Of a DNA stretch of 64,000 nt, positions 51,481 through 60,717 are shown piece after piece. The stretch's first letter is position 1; every line of letters starts with the position of its first letter. The notes beneath the pieces are model-generated. The model did not search any database, had not been told where the DNA came from, and saw only the letters and a program-made list of their open reading frames with translations. The translations under genes were made by a program, and so were the position numbers. Source of the stretch: Pseudomonas sp. GCEP-101 (lineage in GTDB: Bacteria; Pseudomonadota; Gammaproteobacteria; Pseudomonadales; Pseudomonadaceae); NCBI RefSeq assembly GCF_025133575.1, contig NZ_CP104011.1, forward strand, positions 1,674,001 through 1,738,000, in the 5' to 3' direction.

Positions 51481-54324
51481 CTAGCGCCGCTCGCTGCGCT
51501 CCAGCAGGGCCAGGCAGGCGTCGGCCGGCACCGGCTGGCTGATCAGGTAGCCCTGGATCTCGTCGCAACCGTGGGCGCGCAGGAAGCGCAGTTGCTCGGC
51601 GTGTTCGACGCCTTCGGCCACCACCTTCAGCTCCAGGCTGTGCGCCATGGCGATGATCGCCCGGGTGATGGCCGCGTCCTCGCCGCGCTCGGAGAGGTCG
51701 CGGATGAAGGTCTGGTCGATCTTCACGTAATCCACCGGGAAGCGCTTCAAATAGCTGAGCGAGGAATAACCGGTGCCGAAATCGTCGATGGCCAGCTTCA
51801 CGCCCATCTCGCGTAGCTGGCGGAAGGTCGCGGTGACACTCTCGACGTTGTCCAGCAACTGGCTTTCGGTCAGTTCCAGCTCCAGCAGGTGCGGCGGCAG
51901 GCCGGTGTCCTCAAGCACGGTACGCACCAAGTCGACCAGGTTGCCGGTGCGCAACTGGTGCACCGAGAGGTTCACCGATACCCGCAGCTCGCGTCCCTTG
52001 AGCTGCCAGGCGCGGGCCTGCTGGCAGGCACGGCGCAGGACGAACTCACCGATGGCGCCGATCAGCCCGGTCTCCTCGGCGAGGCCGATGAAGTCGCTGG
52101 GCGGCACCATGCCCATCTCCGGGTGGCGCCATCGCACCAGCGCCTCGGCGCTGTCCAGGCGCTCGTTGGCGAGGTTCAGCTTGGGCTGGTAATGCACGTC
52201 CAGCTGGCCTTCGTCGATGGCCTTGCGCAGGCGGGTTTCCAGTTGCAGGCGCTCCAGCGTGCAGGCCTGCAGGTTGTCGGTGAAGAACTGGAAGGTGTTG
52301 CCGCCCAGGTGCTTGGCGTGCTGCATGGCCATGTTCGCCTGGCTCATCAGCGCGGAGATTTCCCAGGCGTTGTCCGGCAGCAGACTGATGCCCACCGAGG
52401 CGCTGACCATCAGTTCATGGCCCCCCACGGTCATCGGCGTGCGCAGCTTGGCCAGCAGCCGGCTGGACAGCCGCGCCAGCGCGGCGAGGCTGGCGTAGGA
52501 GTCGATCAGCACGGCGAACTCGTCTCCGGACAGCCGGGCGATGGTGTCGGCCTCGGGCACCGTCTGGGTCATGCGCCGGGACATCTGCCGCAGCAACTGG
52601 TCGGCGACCTCGTGGCCAAGGCTGTCATTGAGCAGCTTGAAGCGGTCCAGGTCGATCAGCAGCAGCGCCGCCGTGCGGCCTTCCTGGCGGGCGCGCTGGC
52701 TGGCCTCGTGCAGGCGCTCCTTGAACAGCGTGCGGTTGGCCAGGCCCGTGAGCTCGTCGTAGTGCGACAGGTAGCGCAGCCGCTCCTCGGCGTCGCGGCG
52801 GGCGGTGAGGTCGGCGAAGAAGCCGACCACATGGGCGACCTGCCCGCGGCCGTCGCGCACCACGTTCAGTTGCAGCCATTGCGGGTACAGCTCGCCGTTC
52901 TTGCGCGTCTCGATCAGCTCGCCCTGCCAGGTGCCCTGGCGCTCCAGCTCGGCACGGATCGACTGGTAGCGGCGCAGCGCTTCGGAGGAGCCCATCAGGC
53001 GCGCGACGTTGTGCCCGAGCACGTCCTCGCGGCGGTAACCGGTCAGGCGGGTGAATGCCTCGTTGAGGGCGATCAGCCGGTAGTCCGGGTCGAGGATGAT
53101 GATGCCTTCGCTGGCTGCCTCGAACACCGTGGCGGCCAGGCGCTGCTCTTCCTCGCGCAGCTTGCGCGGCGAGATGTCCGCGCGGGTGCCGACCATCCGC
53201 GTCACCTGCCCGCGGCTGTCGCGCTCCATCACCCGGCCGCGGTCTTCCACCCACACCCAGTGGCCGTCGGCGTGGCGCACACGGTACTCGATGCGGTAGC
53301 CGTCGGTGCGGCCCTTGAGGTGCTCGACCAGCGCCCGGCGCAGCAGCGGCAGGTCGTCGGGGTGCAGGCGCGGGCGCAGGTCGTTGCGCACGCTCTTCAC
53401 CGCGTCCTGGGTGATCCCGAAGATTTCCTCCAGGTGCGAGTGGTGCACTTCGTCGGTCAGCAGGTTCCAGTCCCACAGCCCCAGTTCGCTGGCCTCCAGT
53501 GCCAGGGCCAGGCGCGCTTCGGTGTGGCTGAGCTGGGCGCTGCCGGCCTCGACCCGTTCCTGCAGGGCGTCGCGGGCGCGGCACAGCTCGCGCTCTGCAC
53601 GGCGACGCTGCTCCACCTCGCGCTCCAGGTCCTGGTTCAGCGCCTCGGTCTGCGCCTTCGCGCGCTCCAGGTGCGCCACCAGCGCCTGGGCCTGGAAACG
53701 CCGCAGCAGGCCGACATGGACCACCCGGTGAATCTGCCAGGCCACCACCAGCAGCGCCGCCAGCAGGATCACCCCGAGCACACCCCAGCCCTGCTGCAGC
53801 GGGTTGTCGCTGATCAATAAATAGGCAATGGAGGGGAACAGGCAGGGCAAGGCGAAGGTCAGGAAGGCCGGCAGGCTGACCGCGTAGGCGACGCTGGCGG
53901 AGAGGATCGCCGCGGCGATAAGGCCGAACACCAGGGACTGCTGGAGGAAGGCGTCCGGCGGCACCAGGGCGATGGCGGCGAAGGCCAGGGTCAAGCCCGA
54001 GGCCCCGGCGCCGAACAGGAAGGTGCGCTGCCAGTGCGGGCTGGCCTGGCGCTCGGCGGAGGCGGCATTGAAGGCGGACACCTGGATCAGCCGCAGCACG
54101 GCCAGCAGCACCAGCGAGATCAGCCAGCCGGCGAGCAGCCCCGGCTTCACGTAGTCCCACAGCAGCCCGGCGCAGGCCAGGCCATCGAGCAGCATGAGCA
54201 GGGTCGGCACCCGCGAGCCCTGGTACAGCAGGCGTGTGCGTTCGACGGCAATTTCGTGAGCGTACTGCTGGCGGATCTCGGCATGGCTCACCGGGATCGC
54301 CGACGGCTCTACATAAGCGGTCAT
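51481..54324 (-). CDS. Membrane PAS-PAS-GGDEF-EAL cyclic-di-GMP protein
   Basis: A 947-residue protein. The start MTAYVEPSAIPVSHAEIRQQ at 54324 follows a weak ribosome-binding site. About six membrane helices (about 40-210) are followed by a coiled coil (about 215-280, AKAQTEALNQDLEREVEQRR), two PAS domains (about 285-410 and 415-535), a GGDEF domain (about 540-700) and an EAL domain (about 715-945). The cyclase motif reads LSGDEF, without a recognisable RxxD inhibitory site. EAL residues look complete (AEALVRWRHPE, ELTES, AIDDFGTGYSSL, DYVKIDQTFI, VVAEGVEH). It is therefore probably a phosphodiesterase with a GTP-binding or weak cyclase domain. Confidence 0.92.
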   Translation of the reverse strand: MTAYVEPSAIPVSHAEIRQQYAHEIAVERTRLLYQGSRVPTLLMLLDGLACAGLLWDYVKPGLLAGWLISLVLLAVLRLIQVSAFNAASAERQASPHWQRTFLFGAGASGLTLAFAAIALVPPDAFLQQSLVFGLIAAAILSASVAYAVSLPAFLTFALPCLFPSIAYLLISDNPLQQGWGVLGVILLAALLVVAWQIHRVVHVGLLRRFQAQALVAHLERAKAQTEALNQDLEREVEQRRRAERELCRARDALQERVEAGSAQLSHTEARLALALEASELGLWDWNLLTDEVHHSHLEEIFGITQDAVKSVRNDLRPRLHPDDLPLLRRALVEHLKGRTDGYRIEYRVRHADGHWVWVEDRGRVMERDSRGQVTRMVGTRADISPRKLREEEQRLAATVFEAASEGIIILDPDYRLIALNEAFTRLTGYRREDVLGHNVARLMGSSEALRRYQSIRAELERQGTWQGELIETRKNGELYPQWLQLNVVRDGRGQVAHVVGFFADLTARRDAEERLRYLSHYDELTGLANRTLFKERLHEASQRARQEGRTAALLLIDLDRFKLLNDSLGHEVADQLLRQMSRRMTQTVPEADTIARLSGDEFAVLIDSYASLAALARLSSRLLAKLRTPMTVGGHELMVSASVGISLLPDNAWEISALMSQANMAMQHAKHLGGNTFQFFTDNLQACTLERLQLETRLRKAIDEGQLDVHYQPKLNLANERLDSAEALVRWRHPEMGMVPPSDFIGLAEETGLIGAIGEFVLRRACQQARAWQLKGRELRVSVNLSVHQLRTGNLVDLVRTVLEDTGLPPHLLELELTESQLLDNVESVTATFRQLREMGVKLAIDDFGTGYSSLSYLKRFPVDYVKIDQTFIRDLSERGEDAAITRAIIAMAHSLELKVVAEGVEHAEQLRFLRAHGCDEIQGYLISQPVPADACLALLERSERR

Positions 54325-54501
54325 AGGCGTTTTTCTTGTAGGTGTCAGGCCTAGGCGTCGGCGGAGCATACCCGAGGAGATTGCCCCACCCAAGCATCAC
54401 AGATGGCAATTGGCCGCCCGCCTGCCCAACTTTCGTCGGGAAGACGCCGGACGGCGGGCCGGTTTGCCGGGGAAAACCGCCCGTCGGTAGAATGCCACCC
54501 C

Positions 54502-56682
54502 ATGAACGATGACATCTCCTACCTGCTCAACTCCCTCAATGACCCGCAGCGCCAGGCCGTGGCCGCGCCGCTGGGGCGCCAGCGCGTGCTCGCCGGCGCC
54601 GGGTCCGGCAAGACCCGCGTGCTGGTGCACCGTATCGCCTGGCTGATCCAGGTCGAGAACGCCTCGCCCCACAGCATCCTGGCCGTGACCTTCACCAACA
54701 AGGCCGCCGCCGAGATGCGCGCGCGGATCGAGCAGCTGCTGGGCATCAACCCGGCCGGCATGTGGGTCGGCACCTTCCACGGCCTGGCGCACCGCCTGCT
54801 GCGCGCGCACTGGCAGGAAGCCGGGTTGCCGGAGAACTTCCAGATCCTCGACAGCGACGACCAGCTGCGCCTGGTCAAGCGCGTGGTGCGCGAGCTGGGC
54901 CTCGACGAGCAGCGCTGGCCGCCGCGCCAGGCGCAGTGGTTCATCAACGGCCAGAAGGACGAGGGCAACCGCCCGCAGAACATCCAGGCCGGCGGCGACC
55001 TCTACCTGTCGACCATGGTCAGCGTCTACCAGGCCTACGAAGAAGCCTGCGCCCGTGCCGGCGTGGTGGACTTCGCCGAACTGCTGCTGCGCTCGCTGGA
55101 CCTCTGGCGCGACCGCCCCAGCCTGCTGGAGCACTACCAGCGGCGCTTCCGCCACATCCTGGTGGACGAGTTCCAGGACACCAACGCCGTGCAGTACGCC
55201 TGGCTGCGCTTCCTCGGCAAGGGCGGCGAGAGCCTGATGGTGGTGGGCGACGACGACCAGTCGATCTACGGCTGGCGCGGCGCGAAGATCGAGAACATCC
55301 AGCAGTTCGGTGACGACTTCGCCGGCACCGAGGACATCCGCCTGGAGCAGAACTACCGCTCCACCGCCACCATCCTCAAGGCCGCCAACGCGCTGATCGC
55401 CAACAACAGCGGGCGCCTGGGCAAGGAGCTGTGGACCGACGGCGTCGACGGCGACCCGATCACCCTGTACGCGGGATTCAACGAGCACGACGAGGCGCGC
55501 TACATCGTCGAGACCATCGAGGACGCCCTGCGCAAGGACGGCTTGAAGCGCAGCGAAATCGCCATTCTCTATCGCTCCAACGCCCAGTCCCGCGTGCTGG
55601 AAGAAGCGTTGCTGCGCGAGAAGATTCCCTACCGCATCTACGGCGGCCAGCGCTTCTTCGAGCGCGCCGAGATCAAGAACGCCCTCGCCTACCTGCGCCT
55701 GATCCGCCTGCGCGACGACGACGCCGCGCTGGAGCGGGTGATCAACGTGCCGCCACGCGGCATCGGCGAGAAGACCGTCGAGGCGATCCGCCACGCCGCG
55801 CGCCACAACGGCACCTCCATGTGGCGCGCGATCAACGACGTGATCGCCGCCAAGGCCGTGGCCGGCCGCGCCGCCAGCGCGCTGAACGGCTTCCTGGAGA
55901 CCGTCGACCTGCTGGCGGTGAAGGTCGAGGGCCTGCCGCTGCACCAGATGACCCAGATCGTCATCGAGCAGTCCGGCCTGATCACCTACCACAAGGAAGA
56001 AAAGGGCGAGAAAGGCCAGGCCCGGGTGGAAAACCTGGAAGAACTGGTCAGCGCCGCCCGCGCCTTCGAGAATCCGGACGACGAGGACACCCCGCCGCTG
56101 GTGGCCTTCCTCGACCACACCGCGCTGGAGTCCGGCGACACCCAGGCCGACGCCTTCGAGGACAGCGTGCAACTGATGACGCTGCACAGCGCCAAGGGCC
56201 TGGAATTCCCGCTGGTGTTCCTCGCCGGCATGGAGGAAGGCCTGTTCCCGCACAAGATGAGTCTGGAAGAACCCGGCCGCCTGGAAGAGGAACGCCGCCT
56301 GGCGTATGTCGGCATCACCCGCGCCATGCAGCGCCTGGTCATGACCTACGCGGAGACCCGCCGCCTGTACGGCAGCGAGACCTACAACAAGGTGTCGCGC
56401 TTCGTCCGCGAAATCCCCCCGAGCCTGATCCAGGAAGTGCGCCTGTCCAACTCGGTGAGCCGCCCGCTGTCGGGCAACCAGCGCAGCGGCAACCTGTTCA
56501 GCGGCGCCAGCGTCCCGGAAACTCCCTTCAGCCTCGGCCAGTCCGTCCGCCACCCGCTGTTCGGCGACGGCGTCATCCTCAACTTCGAAGGCTCCGGCGC
56601 CCAGGCACGGGTGCAGGTGAACTTCGACAGCGAGGGCAGCAAGTGGCTGATGATGGGGTATGCCAAGCTAGAAGCGATCTGA
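54502..56682 (+). CDS. uvrD: DNA helicase II UvrD
   Basis: A 726-residue superfamily 1A 3'-5' helicase for nucleotide excision and mismatch repair. The start MNDDISYLLNSLNDPQRQAV at 54502 matches UvrD. Motifs are Walker A AGAGSGKTRVLVHR (about 32-45), Ia AVTFTNKAAAEMR, II ILVDEFQDTN, III VGDDDQSIYGWRGA, IV QNYRST, V LMTLHSAKGLEFPLVFLAGM and VI RLAYVGITRAMQ. The C-terminal Tudor-like segment (LGQSVRHPLFGDGVILNFEG) binds RNA polymerase in E. coli. It is followed by a REP pair. Confidence 0.97.
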   Translation: MNDDISYLLNSLNDPQRQAVAAPLGRQRVLAGAGSGKTRVLVHRIAWLIQVENASPHSILAVTFTNKAAAEMRARIEQLLGINPAGMWVGTFHGLAHRLLRAHWQEAGLPENFQILDSDDQLRLVKRVVRELGLDEQRWPPRQAQWFINGQKDEGNRPQNIQAGGDLYLSTMVSVYQAYEEACARAGVVDFAELLLRSLDLWRDRPSLLEHYQRRFRHILVDEFQDTNAVQYAWLRFLGKGGESLMVVGDDDQSIYGWRGAKIENIQQFGDDFAGTEDIRLEQNYRSTATILKAANALIANNSGRLGKELWTDGVDGDPITLYAGFNEHDEARYIVETIEDALRKDGLKRSEIAILYRSNAQSRVLEEALLREKIPYRIYGGQRFFERAEIKNALAYLRLIRLRDDDAALERVINVPPRGIGEKTVEAIRHAARHNGTSMWRAINDVIAAKAVAGRAASALNGFLETVDLLAVKVEGLPLHQMTQIVIEQSGLITYHKEEKGEKGQARVENLEELVSAARAFENPDDEDTPPLVAFLDHTALESGDTQADAFEDSVQLMTLHSAKGLEFPLVFLAGMEEGLFPHKMSLEEPGRLEEERRLAYVGITRAMQRLVMTYAETRRLYGSETYNKVSRFVREIPPSLIQEVRLSNSVSRPLSGNQRSGNLFSGASVPETPFSLGQSVRHPLFGDGVILNFEGSGAQARVQVNFDSEGSKWLMMGYAKLEAI

Positions 56683-56707
56683 CCCGCCAGGGCGGGTTCT
56701 GCTCTTC

Positions 56708-56774
56708 GTAGGAGCGAGCTTGCTCGCGAACCAGCCCCGCTGCGGAGGCTGTTCGCGAGCAAGCTCGCTCCTAC
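56708..56774. repeat. REP pair after uvrD
   Basis: Arms 56708-56730 and 56752-56774, with a 21-bp spacer very similar to that of the glyA1-soxB pair (CCAGCCCCGC common). Confidence 0.88.
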
Positions 56775-56847
56775 ACGCCATTTTCAGCCGCTCGGCCGGC
56801 CGATTCCGCGATGCTCACAGGGCTTCATCGGCCCGAGAGAGGTGCGA

Positions 56848-58740
56848 TCATCGGCCAGGGCAGACAGCTTGGTCCATATCGCCAAGGGCGTAGCCATCCT
56901 GTTGCGGCATCAGGAATTTGCCGACCAGCAACGGGCGGCCAATCCTTCCGGCATAGCGATCCTTCCCGGAGGACGATGCGCCGATATATGTTGGTTGCGC
57001 CATCGCCTCGACCGTCGCAACACGGGGCATGGGTTGATCTGCGGTCAGCGCAGCCTTGCCATTGACGTAGACCACCAGCTGTCCTTCTTCCTTGCCCGGA
57101 AACGGGTAGGTCGAGACCGGTTTGATGTTGAAGGCGGTGACCACGGCGTTGCAGCCTTCTCGCCAGTGCACCGGCTCACCCTCGAAACGACTACCGCCGC
57201 GAGTCACCACCAGGCGGCCCCGCTCCAGAGCCAGGGTCCACAGGCCAGGCTGCTCGACCAGTACCTGGCGTCCCATGCCGACAGTGCGCATTGCCCCCAG
57301 CCCAAGGCTGTAGCCGCCGAACACAGGGGAGCGCTGGTAGTCGCGACCGCTCAGGTAGGCAGATGTCGTGCCCTTGGCAGGATGCCATTGCAGGGGAATT
57401 GGTCGTGCATGCAGCTCCCAGCGGCGAATCAGGCTGGACGCCTCCTCCTTGCTGAAGGGTGTGAGCGCCGACAGGACGGTTTTCGCGCCGACCACAGGAC
57501 CGGATACCGGACGACTCTCCAACTGTGAGAAAAGGTTGCGATAGAACAACCCGCGACCAGGTATATGCCCACCGTAAGTCATGCCCCATTTCATCAAATC
57601 GGCCGCCCAGTAAAGCTCGTCAACCTTGGGCAACGGCTTGCCGGATGCCAACTGCGGGGATAGATCGCGACCAGTCAGGCCTGCCGGCGGCTTGCCGTCG
57701 ACCATTCCGATCAGCGTCGGATAAAGATCGGTGATGCGCGAGATGCCGACCACATCGCGATCATTGGCATGCCCTGGCCAGAGCATCATCAGCGGGGCGC
57801 GTACACCGCCTTCGAAGTAGGTCGCCTTGGTGCCGGTCAGCGGGTAGTTGCTGTCACGCGCAATGTTCGGACTGCCATTATCACTTGTGAAGACGATCAG
57901 TGTGTTGTCCAGCTGGCCGCTGGCCTTGAGCGCGTCGAGTAGTCGGGCAACATTGTGGTCGAGCTGCTTGAGGACTGCGAGGTAACGCCCTGCCTCGGTA
58001 TCAGGGAATTGCTGGCGATAGGTTTGCGACGGCTCGAACGGATGGTGCGGCGATAGCAGCCAGAGATTGATGAACCAGGGCTTGCCCGCCACTCGCCCCT
58101 GATCGATCAGCGAAATGGCCCGGTCGGTCAGCAGATCGTCCAGATGCCCCTTGTATTGGATCGGCGGGCCATCGTCGCGCTCCAGCCAGGGGTCGTTGAA
58201 GGTGGGCTTGCGACGGATCAGTTGCCCCTGGACATCCGGTCCCTGGAGTACGAAGTGGTTGAGCATGCCGAACCAGTCGTCGAAACCCTGGTGGTTAGGA
58301 CGGATCTGCAGATACTCCAGTCCCTCGCCAACGTGCCATTTTCCCAGGTGATGAGTGCTGTAGCCCAACTCCCTCAACGACTTGGGCAAGGTTTCCAGAT
58401 CGGGCGAAAGCCCCAGGCCGTCGGGCTCGAAACCAATACTGACCGGATCGCGGCCGGTCATCAGCGCTGCGCGGCTGACCGAACAGGTGCTGTCGGTATA
58501 GTGCTGTCGAAAACGCAGCGACTGGCGGCTCAGTTGGTCGAGGGTTGGCGTCGGCGCCTGCCCATCGCCCCAGGAGGCGATATCGTTGTTGCCCAGGTCA
58601 TCGGCAAGGATGAACAGGATGTTGGGTCTCGTGGTTTGATCCTGAGCATTGCTCACAGGAACCACGGCAAGCAGAATCAGCCAGGCAATGGCTAGTCGGG
58701 TCGTGAGCGCAGCTGCCGCTCGCGTGGAAAAGAACAACAT
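56848..58740 (-). CDS. Exported sulfatase family protein with C-terminal LamG-like domain
   Basis: A 630-residue protein with a signal peptide (first 32 residues, ending VSNAQ), an alkaline-phosphatase-fold sulfatase domain (about 38-400) and a beta-sandwich C-terminus like a LamG/concanavalin domain (about 490-610). Metal-site features are NILFILADDLG (Asp47, Asp48), GKWHVG and FTSDNGSPN. The catalytic-residue motif is C86-S-V-S-R instead of C-x-P-x-R. If active it would remove sulfate from a periplasmic or extracellular ester. It is divergent from the 2OG oxygenase. GC content of wobble positions seems lower than in uvrD, hinting at acquisition. Confidence 0.87.
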   Translation of the reverse strand: MLFFSTRAAAALTTRLAIAWLILLAVVPVSNAQDQTTRPNILFILADDLGNNDIASWGDGQAPTPTLDQLSRQSLRFRQHYTDSTCSVSRAALMTGRDPVSIGFEPDGLGLSPDLETLPKSLRELGYSTHHLGKWHVGEGLEYLQIRPNHQGFDDWFGMLNHFVLQGPDVQGQLIRRKPTFNDPWLERDDGPPIQYKGHLDDLLTDRAISLIDQGRVAGKPWFINLWLLSPHHPFEPSQTYRQQFPDTEAGRYLAVLKQLDHNVARLLDALKASGQLDNTLIVFTSDNGSPNIARDSNYPLTGTKATYFEGGVRAPLMMLWPGHANDRDVVGISRITDLYPTLIGMVDGKPPAGLTGRDLSPQLASGKPLPKVDELYWAADLMKWGMTYGGHIPGRGLFYRNLFSQLESRPVSGPVVGAKTVLSALTPFSKEEASSLIRRWELHARPIPLQWHPAKGTTSAYLSGRDYQRSPVFGGYSLGLGAMRTVGMGRQVLVEQPGLWTLALERGRLVVTRGGSRFEGEPVHWREGCNAVVTAFNIKPVSTYPFPGKEEGQLVVYVNGKAALTADQPMPRVATVEAMAQPTYIGASSSGKDRYAGRIGRPLLVGKFLMPQQDGYALGDMDQAVCPGR

Positions 58741-58758
58741 TCAGTGAATTCCCGAAAA

Positions 58759-59550
58759 ATGCTTAAGAATCTTTTCACCCCAAAGAGCAGCGGCGATGCC
58801 AGCGCTCCGTCCCATGGACTACTGCTGGACTATCCTGCCCTGATGGCAAAGGCGGCCGAACAGGCACCGCACTATGCCGGCAATGCCCCATTCCCGCATA
58901 TCGTCATCGACAATTTTCTGCCTTCTGCGACCTTTGCCCGGCTCCTGCAGGAATATCCACACGATCAGAGCGATCCCCTGTGGAACAATGCGACCCATAC
59001 CGACAAGGCCAGCGGCGAGTATGTGCAGAAGGACAAGCGCAACATCCGCGACCCTCTGCGCATGCCGCCGACCTATCGCCAATTGTTCTGGGAGCTCAAC
59101 TCCCACGCATTCCTCGACTACCTGGCACAACTGACCGGCATCCCCAACCTGATCCCCGACCCCAACCTGCGTGGCGCGGGAATCCACCAGATTTCCCGCG
59201 GCGGCTTCCTCAAGGTGCATACCGACTTCGCTACTCATCGCGACTTCGGGCTAGACCGTCGGATCAACGTGCTGATCTACCTCAACGAGGCGTGGCCCGA
59301 GAGCTATGGCGGCCACCTCGAACTGTGGGACCCGGAAATGGCCGGGCCGCCCCGCCGCGTGCTGCCGATCGCCAACCGTTGCGTGGTGTTCAGCACCACC
59401 GCCAGCTCGTTCCACGGACACCCGCATCCCCTCACCTGCCCGGATGGCGTCTACCGCCGCTCCCTGGCGCTGTACTACTACACCAACGGCCGTCCCGAAG
59501 GCGAGGCGCAACCCGGCTTTGCCACCCACTGGCGCGACGTCCCGACCTGA
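58759..59550 (+). CDS. 2-oxoglutarate/Fe(II)-dependent oxygenase
   Basis: A 263-residue prolyl-4-hydroxylase-like (2OG-FeII_Oxy_3) enzyme; in-frame GTG at 58744 is an alternative start only 3 bp from the divergent sulfatase start. Fold markers are FPHIVIDNFLPSATFARLLQ (N-terminal helices). The iron ligands are the HxD in FLKVHTDF and a distal His in SSFHGHPHPL. YRRSLALYYYT holds the 2OG-binding Arg. The substrate is unknown; neighbours suggest a sugar, lipid or peptide part of a surface glycan. Its 3' end faces that of the acyltransferase gene with a 6-bp gap. Confidence 0.85.
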   Translation: MLKNLFTPKSSGDASAPSHGLLLDYPALMAKAAEQAPHYAGNAPFPHIVIDNFLPSATFARLLQEYPHDQSDPLWNNATHTDKASGEYVQKDKRNIRDPLRMPPTYRQLFWELNSHAFLDYLAQLTGIPNLIPDPNLRGAGIHQISRGGFLKVHTDFATHRDFGLDRRINVLIYLNEAWPESYGGHLELWDPEMAGPPRRVLPIANRCVVFSTTASSFHGHPHPLTCPDGVYRRSLALYYYTNGRPEGEAQPGFATHWRDVPT

Positions 59551-59556
59551 CCTTAC

Positions 59557-60714
59557 TCAGGCGTCGGCGGCACGGCGCGCCCAGGGGGCCCGCCCGGAGT
59601 AGGTCGCCAGGTGCGATTTCAGGCGCAGGAAGGGTATTTCCAGCAGTCGATAACTTAACCACGCCAGCGTCCAGGAAAGCACCAGACTGAACGCGATGCG
59701 CAGCAGGTAGGCATTGAGGTTGCTATCCAGCGTCATACCGGACGCCTTCAACGGATAGATGCAGTAGAACTGTACCGGGACATGAATCAGGTAGAGCGAG
59801 TAGGAGATCCGGCCGAAGTGATCCAGCAGCGGATTGGCCAGCAGCACCTTGATCCGCCAGCTCAGCGCGAGCAACCCCAGCATTGCCCCGCCCCAGAGCA
59901 GCGACTCGAGGTTGTGGTACATCGGCAGCGCCTGCAGGGCATTACGCTCGCCACTCAGGGAGAACCACACCCACAAGCGCCCCAACCCCAGCAGGCAGCC
60001 AGCCAGCAGCATGGCGCAGACCAGTGCCCGCGCGCGCAACCACTCGTAACCTCGTCCCAGACTGATACCAGCGCATGCTGCGCCCACGAGAAACGCCCCG
60101 GCGCGACCGAACAGCGAGTTCTCCCAGACGTTGGTCGGCGACAGCCAGCCCGGCAAGTGGAACAGCCAGACATGGGCCACGACCCATGCCAGCAGTGCGC
60201 CCGCCACCAACCAGCGGCCGGCACGGTAGCGCAGCAGCCACATCGCCCAGGGCAGCAGCAGGTAGAACTGGACTTCGGTGCACAGCGACCACCAAGGCAC
60301 GCTGAACGGGAACGCCTGGAAGCCGATCGGCATGAATAGCAGCGCCTTGAGCGCCGCGACCTTCTGCGTCATGAACCAGGCCAGCAGCACTGCCGCGTAA
60401 TAGAGCGGCAAGATGCGGAAGAAACGTGCGGTGTAAAAGCGTCGGATGCTCACCTGTTGGCCGTCGCGCAGCCCTTGCAGGAAGGGGCGCGACAACAGGA
60501 AACCGCTGAGCACGAAGAACAGCGTGACGCCGGTATTGCCGCCGCCGAGTAGGGTTACCCACACCGGGTTATCCACACGCTCGGCGAGGGCGAGGATGCC
60601 GAAATAATGAAAGCCCACCACCAGCAAAATCGCCCAGCCGCGCAGCGACTCCAGTTCGGGCAAGTAGCTGGCCGGTTGGCGCAGCCCCGCTCGGATGTCG
60701 GTGGCGTCGCTCAA
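59557..60714 (-). CDS. Membrane acyltransferase (acyltransferase 3 family)
   Basis: A 385-residue integral membrane protein with about ten hydrophobic segments. It begins MSDATDIRAGLRQPASYLPE. LESLRGWAILLVVGFHYFG holds the catalytic-type His of the OafA/WecH family; GVTLFFVLSGFLLSRPF and RFFRILPLYYA are the other family signatures. Such enzymes O-acetylate or succinylate sugars of LPS, capsule or exopolysaccharide. It is three bases after the glycosyltransferase-methyltransferase gene, so they are co-transcribed. The surface glycan role is inferred. Confidence 0.9.
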   Translation of the reverse strand: MSDATDIRAGLRQPASYLPELESLRGWAILLVVGFHYFGILALAERVDNPVWVTLLGGGNTGVTLFFVLSGFLLSRPFLQGLRDGQQVSIRRFYTARFFRILPLYYAAVLLAWFMTQKVAALKALLFMPIGFQAFPFSVPWWSLCTEVQFYLLLPWAMWLLRYRAGRWLVAGALLAWVVAHVWLFHLPGWLSPTNVWENSLFGRAGAFLVGAACAGISLGRGYEWLRARALVCAMLLAGCLLGLGRLWVWFSLSGERNALQALPMYHNLESLLWGGAMLGLLALSWRIKVLLANPLLDHFGRISYSLYLIHVPVQFYCIYPLKASGMTLDSNLNAYLLRIAFSLVLSWTLAWLSYRLLEIPFLRLKSHLATYSGRAPWARRAADA

Positions 60715-60717
60715 GAC

